DNA of 64,000 nucleotides from Microlunatus soli (GTDB lineage: Bacteria > Actinomycetota > Actinomycetes > Propionibacteriales > Propionibacteriaceae), in NCBI RefSeq assembly GCF_900105385.1, contig NZ_LT629772.1:1364001-1428000 (forward strand), given 5' to 3'. The notes below the pieces were generated by a model. That model was not told where the DNA came from, did no database searches, and saw only the letters and a program-made list of their open reading frames with translations. Of the stretch, positions 45,996-55,014 are shown in pieces (the first letter of the stretch is position 1; each line of letters starts with the position of its first letter). The translations under genes were made by a program, and so were the position numbers.

Positions 45996-47353
45996 GCAAG
46001 ATCAACACGGGCCACAAGATCAACACGAGCCGCTTCGGGCGGCGTACGGCGCTGGGGTTGCTCGGCGCGGCAACCGCCGGTGTCGCGGCCGGCTGCTCCG
46101 ACGACTACCGCCAGGTCGACGGCGCGGTGCCGGCGAAGTACACCAAGCGCCAGCACCTGGTGGCCTGGCACTCGTTCAGCAGCGCCACCGGCGAGGCGCT
46201 GGTCAAGATGGTGGACGCCTTCAACTCATCGCAGTCGGAGATCTTCGTCGAGCCGCAGTATCAGGGCAGCTACGAGGAGACCCAGCAGAAGCTGTCGGCG
46301 GCGATCATCGCCCGGCAGATCCCCGACCTGACGGTGCTGTCGGAGGTGACCTGGCGAGCGATGCATCTGGCCGACGCGTTGGAACCGTTGGAGGGCTACT
46401 TCGACGACGAGCTGAAGCCCGAGGACTACATCGAGCAGTTCATCACCGAGGGCACGGTGAAGGACCACGTCTGGTGGTTGCCGTTCGCCCGGTCGACGCC
46501 GCTGTTCTACTTCAACCGGTCGGTGTATGCCAAGGCCGGGCTACCGGACCGCGCCCCGAAGACCTGGGACGAGTTCGCCGAGTGGGCGCCGGAGATCAGA
46601 GGAGTCAAGACCGCCGCCGGTCAGGTGATGCCGTTGGCCCTCGACGGCGGCTACTCGGCCTGGTACTTCCAGGGCAACATGTGGCAGTGGAACGCCCGCT
46701 ATTCCGATGGCCTGGACATCCTGCTGGACTCCCCCGAAGGCATCGCGGCCGCGACCTGGATGGCCGACTTCGTGCACAAGAAGAAGGCCGGCTACCTGTC
46801 GGCGAAGAGCTCGATCGACTTCGGCAACCAAGCGGCCTCGGCGGCCTTGATGAGCACCGCCAGTCTGGCGCAGACCACCGAACTGGCCACGGCGAGCAAG
46901 TTCGATCTGGGCACCGGCTTCATGCCCGAGCACGAGTCGTTCGGTTGCCCCACCGGCGGCTCCGGATGGGGCATCATGGCCAACGCCCCGACCGCCCGCA
47001 AACAGGCCGCTTTCCAGTTCCTGAAGTTCTTGGGCAAGCCGGAGAACTCGGCGACCTGGACGATGGCGACGGGCTATCTGCCGATCGTGAAGAAGGCACA
47101 GCAGGATCCGCGGTTGGTCGAGCTGGTCGCCAAGGATCCCAACTTCTCCACCTCTCTGAAGCAGCTGCCGAAGACCAAGACCCAGGATCTCGCCCGACTG
47201 GTCATCCCGGACGCGAGCAACTTCATGGACGACGCTTTCGAGACCTTGTACTCCTCCAACATCGCGCCGGAGCGGTTCGTCGGCCAGCTGGCGAAGAAGA
47301 TGCGTCGCAAGGCCGAACTGCTGGAGGAGAACTACCGGGCCCACTACGAGTGA
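45992..47353 (+). CDS. UgpB-like extracellular binding lipoprotein
   Basis: The 453-residue binding protein has a Tat-type lipoprotein signal (GRRTALGLLGAATAGVAA then GC). The start of the mature part (LVAWHSFSSATGEALVKMVDAFN) and YQGSYEETQQKLSAAI resemble UgpB, which binds glycerol-3-phosphate and glycerophosphodiesters. Related segments are VWWLPFARSTPLFYFNRSVY and CPTGGSGWGIMANAPTARK. Ligand identity is an inference; the downstream HAD phosphatase would fit a phosphorylated substrate. Confidence 0.87.
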   Translation: MSKINTGHKINTSRFGRRTALGLLGAATAGVAAGCSDDYRQVDGAVPAKYTKRQHLVAWHSFSSATGEALVKMVDAFNSSQSEIFVEPQYQGSYEETQQKLSAAIIARQIPDLTVLSEVTWRAMHLADALEPLEGYFDDELKPEDYIEQFITEGTVKDHVWWLPFARSTPLFYFNRSVYAKAGLPDRAPKTWDEFAEWAPEIRGVKTAAGQVMPLALDGGYSAWYFQGNMWQWNARYSDGLDILLDSPEGIAAATWMADFVHKKKAGYLSAKSSIDFGNQAASAALMSTASLAQTTELATASKFDLGTGFMPEHESFGCPTGGSGWGIMANAPTARKQAAFQFLKFLGKPENSATWTMATGYLPIVKKAQQDPRLVELVAKDPNFSTSLKQLPKTKTQDLARLVIPDASNFMDDAFETLYSSNIAPERFVGQLAKKMRRKAELLEENYRAHYE

Positions 47354-47369
47354 TCATCGCTGCGGCAGG

Positions 47370-47381
47370 GACAATGGTCGG
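47370..47381 (+). promoter_or_regulatory. -10-like hexamer before the HAD gene
   Basis: GACAAT (47370-47375), then GGTCGG and GTG 47382. The HAD gene may thus have its own leaderless transcript despite lying 28 bases after the transporter operon. Confidence 0.4.
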
Positions 47382-48119
47382 GTGAGCTCGCAGCTGCCGA
47401 CCACCGCCCAGACGATCAGCTTCGATCTCGATGGCACCCTGATCAACGGTCCGTTCGGGCGGGTGATCACGGACCTCGAGGACGACCTCATCGATCGCGG
47501 CATCGAGGCCCGCGGCGCGATCCTCCGACGCCACACCGCGTTGTTGGACAGCGATGTGATGGCATCGTACGACTGGCAACAGATCGTCGCCGACGAGCTC
47601 GCTGAAGCGGACACGAGCGCACCGTTCGACCTGTTCGAGCGGTTGGAGGAGTATGCAGCGGCCGGCCGAACCACTCTGCTGCACGACCGGACGCCGCAGC
47701 TGCTGAGCAGGTTGCGATCGGCCGGCTGGCGAGTGCTGGTGTTGACCAACGGCTGGCGCCCCTATCAGGAACCGATCCTGCGACACGCCGGTCTGCTGGA
47801 GCTGATCGACGGGTTGATCACCAGTGACGACGTCGGCGAACCGAAGCCGTCGGCGCGGATGTTCGCCGCCGCCCGCGGCACCGCCGAACGCTACGTCCAC
47901 GTCGGCGACCGTCTTGATCATGACATCGCCGGTGGGAATGCCGTCGGTGCCCGGACGGTGCTGCTCCGCACCGACGCACCCGAGACTGCTGATGCCGACT
48001 ACCTCGACGATCTTGCCCGCCGGCAACGGGTGCCGGCCGATCAACATCCTGCGCTGACCGGTCCGGATCTGATCACCGCACGGCTGGACGATCTCGTCCA
48101 GCACCTGCTGCGGCAGTGA
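47382..48119 (+). CDS. HAD-superfamily phosphatase
   Basis: This 245-residue hydrolase has the four HAD motifs: FDLDGT (nucleophile Asp), LTNG, KPSARM and VGDRLDHDIAG. The helical cap follows motif 1, the position used by phosphoglycolate- and glycerol-phosphate-type phosphatases. It lies downstream of a UgpABE-like importer, which suggests that it removes phosphate from the imported compound. GTG 47382 has no ribosome site but an upstream -10-like hexamer. Confidence 0.88.
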   Translation: MSSQLPTTAQTISFDLDGTLINGPFGRVITDLEDDLIDRGIEARGAILRRHTALLDSDVMASYDWQQIVADELAEADTSAPFDLFERLEEYAAAGRTTLLHDRTPQLLSRLRSAGWRVLVLTNGWRPYQEPILRHAGLLELIDGLITSDDVGEPKPSARMFAAARGTAERYVHVGDRLDHDIAGGNAVGARTVLLRTDAPETADADYLDDLARRQRVPADQHPALTGPDLITARLDDLVQHLLRQ

Positions 48120-48131
48120 CCGACGCGGAGT

Positions 48132-48188
48132 CCTGAGCTGTCCTGAGGGCAACCTGACCTTCGACGAGCTCAGGCCACTACCTCAGGA
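48132..48188. terminator. two-way terminator candidate between HAD and sulfatase genes
   Basis: CCTGAGCT (48132-48139) pairs with AGCTCAGG (48167-48174), and TCCTGAGG (48141-48148) pairs with CCTCAGGA (48181-48188). The two arrangements interlock, so only one can form at once. The genes on either side converge. Confidence 0.45.
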
Positions 48189-49634
48189 GGCTGGCAGACC
48201 GACGTCGGTGCGCCAGGACCGATGGAGTGCCGTCAGCTGTTCGACGATCTCGGGATGTTGCGAGGACAGGTCGTGTTGCTCGGCGACATCCACGGCGAGG
48301 TTGGTGAGGCGCAGGCCCTCGCCCATCGGGGCGTGCTCGTAGGAGGCCAGGTGTTGCACGTTCGGCGATCCGTCGTCGACCTCGCAGAGCTTCCAATCGC
48401 CGGAACGGACGGCCCACTGGAAGCCACAGTCCCAATGCAGATCCCGATGTCCGGCGTCGTCGCTGATCAGATCGATCCCGTCGGACTGCCGATACGCCTC
48501 GGGGGTCGCACCGGCTGCGGCCAGCAGCGTCGGATACAGATCCAGACTGGAGGTGACCGCCGACCGGGTCGACCCGGCAGCGATCCGCTCGGGCCAGCTC
48601 ATTAGGAACGGCACCCGGATGCCGCCCTCCCACAAGGTGTACTTGGTGCCACGCAGTGGAGCGTTGTCGCCGTAGTTGCAGGTCGAGCCGCCGTTGTCGG
48701 TGAGGTAGACGACCAGTGTGTTCTCGCGCTGACCGGCCTCGTCCAGCTGGTCGAGCAGGTTGCCGATCTCGGCGTCCATCAGTTCCAGCTGTGCGAGGTA
48801 GTAATCCCGGCCGTGCGGCAGATTGGGCACGATCGCGTCGTCGTACCAGTCGCCGTAGCTGGTGCCGCTGTCGGGATCCCAGTCACGATAGGTCGGCAGG
48901 CCGCGGCGCTTCAACTCCTCGTCGGGCAACTGCCAGCAGAAGTTGTGAACAGCATTGAAGGCGATCATGCAGAAATAGGGCTGATCCTCCTCGGCGGCTA
49001 TGAAATCACGCGCCCGCCGCCCCAGCTCCTCGGTCAGGAAACCCTCGTACTCCAACGGTTCGTCGCCGGTCAGGAGTGGTTGGACGGCCATCGGCTGGGC
49101 TGCTTCACCGTATTGCTGTTGCGCCGCAGACGAATGCCGCAGGTAATTCAATCGGCCCATCGACTGGCCGGCCAGGCCATAGGTGGTTACGTCGAAACCA
49201 TGATGTGGCGGACAGGCTCGATCACCGACCTGCTCCTTGCCGTAGTGCACCTTGCCGAAGTAGCCCGTCCGATAACCCTGTCGCTGCAACGCTTCGGCCA
49301 ACGAGGGAGCATCGGCGGGATCGTCCGGCGGGAACGCCGCCGAATCGAACCACAGCCCGCCCCAGCGCTGCTGATAGCGGCCGGAGATGATGCCGGCCCG
49401 CGACGGGCTGCAGATCGGCGCCGTCACGTAGGCGTCGGTACAGGTCATCCCCTCGGCGGCGATCCGATCCAGGGCCGGGGTCACAACCCCGGCCTGTTCA
49501 CTCACCGCGCCACGGTCGCCGTACCCGTGGTCGTCGGAGACGATCAGGATGATGTTCGGCCGGCCCGATCGGGCCATCGCCGAACCATCCGCCGCCGCAC
49601 GCTCCCGAGCCACGTCATTTCCTGCACCCGCCAC
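48183..49634 (-). CDS. arylsulfatase-family sulfatase (cysteine type)
   Basis: This 483-residue sulfatase removes sulfate esters. The active-site motif is CSPSRAGIISG, where the Cys must be converted to formylglycine. The metal site has IVSDDHGYGDRG near the N-terminus and YLTDNGGS later. The N-terminus has no signal peptide, so it appears cytoplasmic. GTG 49634 has GAGGAGG about seven bases upstream; a longer frame to 49718 is less likely. The maturing enzyme (FGE or radical-SAM maturase) is not encoded in the window. Its place in the island suggests desulfation of imported sulfated sugars. Confidence 0.92.
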   Translation of the reverse strand: MAGAGNDVARERAAADGSAMARSGRPNIILIVSDDHGYGDRGAVSEQAGVVTPALDRIAAEGMTCTDAYVTAPICSPSRAGIISGRYQQRWGGLWFDSAAFPPDDPADAPSLAEALQRQGYRTGYFGKVHYGKEQVGDRACPPHHGFDVTTYGLAGQSMGRLNYLRHSSAAQQQYGEAAQPMAVQPLLTGDEPLEYEGFLTEELGRRARDFIAAEEDQPYFCMIAFNAVHNFCWQLPDEELKRRGLPTYRDWDPDSGTSYGDWYDDAIVPNLPHGRDYYLAQLELMDAEIGNLLDQLDEAGQRENTLVVYLTDNGGSTCNYGDNAPLRGTKYTLWEGGIRVPFLMSWPERIAAGSTRSAVTSSLDLYPTLLAAAGATPEAYRQSDGIDLISDDAGHRDLHWDCGFQWAVRSGDWKLCEVDDGSPNVQHLASYEHAPMGEGLRLTNLAVDVAEQHDLSSQHPEIVEQLTALHRSWRTDVGLPAS

Positions 49635-49855
49635 GCTGCGTCCTCCTCGAATGTCGTCCGCCCATTGTCGACGAGCACCGCAGCAACCGCTCAACCGCCC
49701 CCATTCGCGCCGGTCCACCCCGGGGCCTTTCTGAGGGCCGGCTGAGAAACTAGGCTCCCCCGGTCGACGTATTTTCGGCGGATCGGCCGAAGATGAACTG
49801 ATGCCGTTAGCTCAGCTATCGGCGATATCTGTACGCGGTCAAAGGGGATGTCCAG

Positions 49856-51520
49856 ATGGCACAGTCCACAGCCGAGTCGCCGGGCGGCACCAAACTCCGG
49901 CGTGATGTCGGGCGAATCGGGCTACTGTTCGCCGGTATCGGATCGATCATCGGGTCCGGATGGTTGTTCGGTGCGTTCAATACGTCGGCGGTCGCCGGCC
50001 CCGCGGGCCTGTTCTCCTGGCTGATCGCCGCGGTGATGATCATGCTGATCGGCCTCACCTATGCCGAGCTCGGCCCGATGTTCCCGATCTCCGGCGGCGT
50101 CGTCCGCTATCCGCACATGGTGTGGGGGTCCTTCGCCAGCTACTCCCTGGGATTCATCACCTGGATCTCCTCGGCCGCGGTGCCGGCGATCGAGGTCGAG
50201 GGCGCGCTGCAGTATGCCACCAAATACGCACCGTTCACCAAGGAGCACGAACTGGCCGGCGGCACGACGCACACCCTGACCCCTCTCGGGTTGGGGGTCG
50301 CGGTGGTGTTGATGGCGGTCTTCGTGGTGATCAACTATCTCGGCGTACGACTGTTCGCCCAGATCAACAACGTCCTGGTCTGGTGGAAGTTGCTGGTGAT
50401 CGTCGCGGTCGTGGTGATCTTCATCATCACGGCCTTCGCCGGCACCAAGATGGGCGGTCCGGGGAACTTCGCCTCGCACGGTTTCGCACCGCATCCGTCG
50501 GGGATCTTCACAGCGATCGCGACCGCGGGTATCACCTTCTCCTTCCTCGGCTTCCGGCAGGGCATCGAGCTGGCCGGCGAGACCTCCAACCCGAAGCGGA
50601 ACATTCCCTTCGCGGTGATCGGCTCGGTTGCGATCTGCGCGGTCATCTACGCTCTGTTGCAGATCGCCTTCACGATGGGCGTGCCGCGCAGCGCGCTGGA
50701 TGCCAGTGGTGGTTGGGAGAAGCTGACCTTCGAGAACGACTTCGGTCCGCTCGCTGCGATCGCCGCGCTGTCCGGCCTGGGCTTCCTGGCGATCATCCTG
50801 TACATCGACGCGATCATCTCCCCGGCCGACACCGGTCTGGTCTACACCACCGTCGCTTCCCGCGTCTCGTACGCGATGGGCCGTAACGGCAATGCTCCGC
50901 GGTGGCTGTCCACGACCAACAAGAACGGTGTTCCGGCCTGGAGCCTGTTACTCACGTTCGTCGTCGCGATGATCTTGTTCCTGCCGTTCCCGTCCTGGCA
51001 GCAGTTGGTCGGCTTCATCACCAGCGCGACGGTGATCTCATTCGGCTCCGGTCCACTGGTGGTGGCGACTCTGCGGCGCCAGATGCCGGACCGCGAACGG
51101 CCGTTCCGGCTGCCTGGTGGCGACGTGATCCCGTTCCTCGCCTTCTACAGCTCCAACATGATCGTCTTCTGGGGCGGCTGGGAGACCAACAAGAAGCTCT
51201 TCATCACCATCCTGATCGGCTACGTCCTGCTGGTGGCGTTCCAGCTGATCGGCAAGAAGGCACCGCCGCTGGACTTCAAGGCGGGTGCGATCTGGGTGAT
51301 CCCGTGGTTCCTGTGCATGCTGGCGATCAGCTTCTTCTTCGACCCGACCAACCACCCGAAGGCGTTCTACTGGGTGTTCTTGATCAACCTGGTGGTCTCG
51401 GCCGGCATCTACCTGTTGGCCATCCGCAGCCGGCTTCCGCTGGACGCGGTCCAGCATCACATCACCGACGCGGAGAACGAGTCGGCCGAGGAGGAGGAAG
51501 AGCTCGGCGCGGTCGGCTGA
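49856..51520 (+). CDS. APC-family amino acid/polyamine permease
   Basis: This 554-residue transporter has about 12 membrane spans. The first helix carries the APC signature GLLFAGIGSIIGSGWLFGA; PISGGVVRYPHMVWGSFASY and SFLGFRQGIELAGETSNPKR are typical of the family. The C-terminus ends in an acidic tail. ATG 49856 follows AAAGGGG at slightly long spacing. The substrate is not evident. It sits alone between sulfatase and AraC genes and ends at a strong terminator. Confidence 0.9.
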   Translation: MAQSTAESPGGTKLRRDVGRIGLLFAGIGSIIGSGWLFGAFNTSAVAGPAGLFSWLIAAVMIMLIGLTYAELGPMFPISGGVVRYPHMVWGSFASYSLGFITWISSAAVPAIEVEGALQYATKYAPFTKEHELAGGTTHTLTPLGLGVAVVLMAVFVVINYLGVRLFAQINNVLVWWKLLVIVAVVVIFIITAFAGTKMGGPGNFASHGFAPHPSGIFTAIATAGITFSFLGFRQGIELAGETSNPKRNIPFAVIGSVAICAVIYALLQIAFTMGVPRSALDASGGWEKLTFENDFGPLAAIAALSGLGFLAIILYIDAIISPADTGLVYTTVASRVSYAMGRNGNAPRWLSTTNKNGVPAWSLLLTFVVAMILFLPFPSWQQLVGFITSATVISFGSGPLVVATLRRQMPDRERPFRLPGGDVIPFLAFYSSNMIVFWGGWETNKKLFITILIGYVLLVAFQLIGKKAPPLDFKAGAIWVIPWFLCMLAISFFFDPTNHPKAFYWVFLINLVVSAGIYLLAIRSRLPLDAVQHHITDAENESAEEEEELGAVG

Positions 51521-51553
51521 CATCTGCTGACGCCCGACTGGGCAGCCATCGTT

Positions 51554-51587
51554 GCGGGACCTGTGCCGTTGCCGGCACAGGTCCCGC
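51554..51587. terminator. strong bidirectional terminator
   Basis: A perfect 15-bp stem (GCGGGACCTGTGCCG with CGGCACAGGTCCCGC) and loop TTGC lies between the converging permease and AraC genes. Confidence 0.85.
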
Positions 51588-51610
51588 CGCGGTTTCAGCG
51601 GCCGTTCGGG

Positions 51611-52519
51611 TCACTCGGCGTCCTGGGTAGCCGCGTCGCCGCCGGCCTCGAACGAGAACCGGGCCCGGTAGGCGGTCGGGGTCAGATGGTGGGCAGCGCG
51701 GAACCGGCGGGCCGCATAGTTGGGGTCCGGCCAGCCGACCGAACGGCCGATCTCGGCCACCGTTCGTGACCCGGCCGCAAGCTGGACCGCCATCTGCTCG
51801 GTCCGGTACTGGGTCAGCCACTGCAGCGGGCTGGTACCGAGCTGGGCAGCGAACTGATGGTGCAGATGGGACGCCGAGACGCCCGCGCGGCGGGCCAGTT
51901 CGTCGATCGTCCACGGATGCGCCGGTTGCTCGGCCATCGCGGCCAGGCTCTGCCGGACGGCGGCCGGGGCCGGCCCCGGCGATCCGATCGGACGGCTGCC
52001 GACGAATTCGGCGAGCACCGCCCCGAGCAGACTGCGCAACTGCAGCGGCACCGCGACCCCGATCCGACCGCGATCCGCTTCCTGCCCGGCGGAGTCCCGA
52101 GCTCGGGACTCCGCCAACGCCGCCGACCAGCCGGCCACGCGTTCGGTCGCTGCGTCGGTCAGTCGGACGGAGAGGTCACCGCTGCCGATCAGCAGGTTGG
52201 TGAGGGTCGCATCGTCCAGCACCCAGGAGAGCTCGGTGGACAGCAGTTCGGCACCCAGATAGATGTTCACCACGTCCAGCTCGGCGACCGCGGTGTAGGC
52301 ATGCCATCGGCCCGGCCGGACCGCGACCACATCGCCGATGCCGAGGACCCGCGCGCCGTGCCGGGTGCGGTAGTCGGCCCGGCCGCCGCAGATGATCGCC
52401 ACCTCACAGAAGTCGTGTGCGTGCGCCGGTACCGGCTCGGTCAGCATCAGTCGATCGCTGTTGATCGGATAGCCGCCCGCGCCGAAGACGTGCTGCCTGC
52501 GCATCCGATCGGGCATCAT
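51611..52519 (-). CDS. AraC-family transcriptional regulator
   Basis: The 302-residue regulator has an N-terminal cupin-like sensing domain (PVPAHAHDFCEVAIICGG, DVVAVRPGRWHAYTAV) and a C-terminal double helix-turn-helix (IDELARRAGVSASHLHHQF, TVAEIGRSVGWPDPNYAARR). The pattern fits regulators of sugar genes. The start is ATG 52519, since TACTGT lies six bases before it and no ribosome site exists. It faces the PhyH gene and may regulate it. Confidence 0.9.
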   Translation of the reverse strand: MMPDRMRRQHVFGAGGYPINSDRLMLTEPVPAHAHDFCEVAIICGGRADYRTRHGARVLGIGDVVAVRPGRWHAYTAVAELDVVNIYLGAELLSTELSWVLDDATLTNLLIGSGDLSVRLTDAATERVAGWSAALAESRARDSAGQEADRGRIGVAVPLQLRSLLGAVLAEFVGSRPIGSPGPAPAAVRQSLAAMAEQPAHPWTIDELARRAGVSASHLHHQFAAQLGTSPLQWLTQYRTEQMAVQLAAGSRTVAEIGRSVGWPDPNYAARRFRAAHHLTPTAYRARFSFEAGGDAATQDAE

Positions 52520-52525
52520 GACTCG

Positions 52526-52531
52526 ACAGTA
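52526..52531 (-). promoter_or_regulatory. -10 element of the AraC gene
   Basis: TACTGT read on the minus strand (TANNNT form), six bases before ATG 52519, indicates a leaderless transcript. Confidence 0.5.
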
Positions 52532-52625
52532 GCGCGAGCCGTATCACCGCGGGAGCAGGATCGTGCTAGTCACCGGCCAGTCCTGTCCTAGCTGCCGACC
52601 TGTCCGGGACGAGATGATTTCAGCT

Positions 52626-53393
52626 ATGACGACAACGACGTCGCGGCATCAGCCGCTCACCCTTGCACCCGAAACGATCAACAGCTACCGGACCAACGGT
52701 TTCGTCCACCTGCCGGGCGTCCTCGACGCCGACGAGGTCGACCGTTACCGCGCCGCAGCTGCCAGGGCCTATGACCAGGAGGCCGGCCTCGATCCGGACA
52801 ATCAGATGTTCAAGCAGGTGGTGAACATCTGGCAGCGCGACGACGAGTTGCGTGAGCTGACGATGCACCCGAAACTCGCCGAGCTGGCTACCCAGCTGGC
52901 CGGCATCCCGCTGCGGATCTGGCATGACCATCTGTTGATCAAACCGCCGCACAACGGGACGCCGACCGAATTCCATCAGGACGCCCCGTACTGGCCGCAC
53001 GCCGACGCCCGGCATTCACTGTCGGCCTGGATCGCCCTGGTCGATGTCCCGGTCGAGCGGGGCTGCATGACCTTCCTGCCGGGCCAGCAGGATCGTCGTG
53101 ACATCCGGCCGATCGACATCGCCGACGCCCGGGACCTCTTCGAGGCCGCTCCCGACCTCGCCTACCTGCCCCGGGTCACGGTCCCGCTGCGTGCCGGCGA
53201 CGTCACCTTCCACAACGGCTACACGCCGCATACCGCCAACTCCAACGACACCGACGACTTCCGGTTCGCCCACGTCAACATCTACGTCGACCGCGACGTG
53301 ACCGTCGACGGCCGCGGTCACGTCTGCACCGATCCGCTGCATCTCAAGGCCGGCGATCCGCTGCCGGACAAGGACTTCCCACCGGTTCCGTAA
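52626..53393 (+). CDS. phytanoyl-CoA dioxygenase (PhyH)-family Fe(II)/2-oxoglutarate oxygenase
   Basis: The 255-residue protein has the iron facial triad: FHQDAPYWP (His-x-Asp, about residue 118) and a distal His in NGYTPHTANSN, with the 2-oxoglutarate-binding Arg in DDFRFAH. The N-terminal INSYRTNGFVHLPGVLDADEV is characteristic. ATG 52626 is preferred; ATG 52614 is four codons earlier. It is divergent from the AraC gene. Substrates of this family range widely, so no specific reaction is proposed. Confidence 0.88.
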   Translation: MTTTTSRHQPLTLAPETINSYRTNGFVHLPGVLDADEVDRYRAAAARAYDQEAGLDPDNQMFKQVVNIWQRDDELRELTMHPKLAELATQLAGIPLRIWHDHLLIKPPHNGTPTEFHQDAPYWPHADARHSLSAWIALVDVPVERGCMTFLPGQQDRRDIRPIDIADARDLFEAAPDLAYLPRVTVPLRAGDVTFHNGYTPHTANSNDTDDFRFAHVNIYVDRDVTVDGRGHVCTDPLHLKAGDPLPDKDFPPVP

Positions 53394-53431
53394 GGCCCGG
53401 CTCCGGGTGCCACGCAGACGGGCCGGGCCGG

Positions 53432-54478
53432 CTACCGCCCGATGAGTTGCAGGCTGAGGTCCCACAGACGCCGTGCCGACTCCGGGTCGATGGCGTGCGG
53501 CACCACCGTGGCACTCGGAGTCTGCTCGGACGCGAAGTCGATCGGCTGCGGGTCGATGTCCAGCGGGGAGATGTCGTTGTCCTTCAGGTAGACACCGCCG
53601 ACATCGGCCAGCAGCGGACTGGTCGCGGCGAAGACGCTCGTGCTGGCACCTTGTTGTACCGACTTCTTCTCGTGGTCCGGATCGTTGATCGGCTGACCGG
53701 CGTCGTCGATCAATCCCTGGGCGCGCAGCAACTCGGTGTCGAGCCAGCCGGCAGCCGATTCGCCGGCGGCGCGCGCCGGGCCGAGGCTCGTGGTGATGAT
53801 GATTCCGGGATGGACCGCGTAGCCGCGGATCCCGTCAGCGGCCCACCGGCGGTCCAGTTCGACGGCGAAGAGGACGTTGGCGGTCTTCGACTGGCCGTAG
53901 CCGAGCAGGCCCATCTCGTCGTAGCCGTTGGCGAAGTGCGGGTCGTCCCAGCGGATGTCGGACATCCGATGGCCACCGGAGGTGAGGTTGACGACCCGCG
54001 CAGTACCGGCAGCGCGTAGTGCGGGCAGCAGTCCGAGGGTCAGCTGGAAATGCCCGAGATGGTTGGTCGCAAACTGGGCTTCGTAGCCGCGTCCGTCCCG
54101 GACCAGGGGTCCACCCATCAGCCCGGCGTTGTTGATCAGCACGTCCAGCCGTCGCCCGGAGTCGAGGTACCCGGCGACGAACGCGTCCACCGAGTCGGGG
54201 TCGATCAGGTCCAGCCGGCGGATCTCGACCCGGTCGATACCGGACAGCTTGGTCGCGGCTGATTCGGGGTCGCGAGCGGCGACCGTCACGGTGGCGCCCG
54301 CTGCGGCGAGCGCTCGAGTGGTCTCCCGGCCGATCCCGTTATGGCCACCGGTGATGATCACGTTCTTCCCGGTCAGGTCGATGCCTGCCAGCACGTCGTC
54401 CGCGGTGTCGGCGGCGCCGAAGCCGGTGCCGAGCGGTCGTTGTTTGTCGATGACGGAAGAGTTCAGGTTTGCGGTCAC
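53432..54478 (-). CDS. short-chain dehydrogenase/reductase (retinol-dehydrogenase-like)
   Basis: This SDR enzyme has 348 aa, with TGGHNGIG cofactor motif (about residue 40), NNAGLMGG, catalytic Ser in NLTSGGHR and Tyr-x3-Lys in YGQSK. The C-terminal extension (YLKDNDISPLD) is like light-dependent-reductase/retinol-dehydrogenase relatives. GTG 54478 follows AGAGA; longer frames run into the repeat region upstream and are spurious. The substrate is unknown. It appears transcribed alone. Confidence 0.88.
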   Translation of the reverse strand: MTANLNSSVIDKQRPLGTGFGAADTADDVLAGIDLTGKNVIITGGHNGIGRETTRALAAAGATVTVAARDPESAATKLSGIDRVEIRRLDLIDPDSVDAFVAGYLDSGRRLDVLINNAGLMGGPLVRDGRGYEAQFATNHLGHFQLTLGLLPALRAAGTARVVNLTSGGHRMSDIRWDDPHFANGYDEMGLLGYGQSKTANVLFAVELDRRWAADGIRGYAVHPGIIITTSLGPARAAGESAAGWLDTELLRAQGLIDDAGQPINDPDHEKKSVQQGASTSVFAATSPLLADVGGVYLKDNDISPLDIDPQPIDFASEQTPSATVVPHAIDPESARRLWDLSLQLIGR

Positions 54479-54522
54479 GTCTCTACTGTCCGCCCCTCCG
54501 CCCAGACTCTGAATCCTTGTGG

Positions 54523-54551
54523 ATCCGTATTTCTTGCGCGAGAGTACGGAT
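54523..54551. promoter_or_regulatory. candidate operator upstream of the SDR gene
   Basis: ATCCGTA (54523-54529) and TACGGAT (54545-54551) form a perfect 7-bp inverted repeat with a 15-base gap, 45 bases before GTG 54478. This is the form of a regulator binding site; the regulator is not identified. Confidence 0.45.
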
Positions 54552-54698
54552 TCGCCGACCGATCGACTGTCCGAGCTCCTGGACCCCGTCGATGTTCGGC
54601 CCGTCACCGCCCGATCCTCCGCAACGGGCCGGCAGTAGATCACCCGTGCCGGACCGAAGGACCGAGGTTCGCCGCGCGCCGATCCGCGGCCGGCCGAA

Positions 54699-54945
54699 CC
54701 CCTAGGGCGATTCGGCAACACGGGGCGCGATATCGCCGCCACCAATCCGTCCCCGGGATGATTCGGCAACACGCGGTGCGATATCGCCGCCACCAATCCG
54801 CCCCCAGGGGCGATTCGGCAACACGCGGCAAGTCGTCGCCGCTCGATCGCCGCTACGACTGGCAGCGCCAGGCGGGACCTCGCCGCTTCAGGTCGAGCCC
54901 CAGGGGCGATTCGGCAACACGCGGTGCGATATCGCCGATACCGGT
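54699..54945. repeat. direct repeat with 51-bp period, four copies
   Basis: The core GATTCGGCAACACG begins at 54709, 54760, 54812 and 54908 (spacing 51, 52, 96). Copies 1, 2 and 4 continue with the palindrome GCGATATCGC; copy 3 is degenerate after the core. The units begin CCCC(N)GGG-like. No gene is seen in 54479-55014; open frames here encode only the repeat. Confidence 0.75.
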
Positions 54946-55014
54946 CAGTCGGTCGCTCGGTGCAGCTGGTTCTGACACTGCGGGAGAGCCGGCCGGCGGG
55001 CGTCGACGCCGGGA

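Noticed and set aside
49806-49856. TTAGCTCAGC resembling a tRNA D-arm, and CTAGG-like words recalling a guanidine-I riboswitch before the APC permease
   Set aside because: There is no T-arm (GGTTCGAATC-like) or acceptor stem, and the conserved guanidine-I blocks are absent.
54699-54945. Repeats considered as a CRISPR array
   Set aside because: The conserved unit extends into most of the period, spacing is uneven and no cas genes are present.
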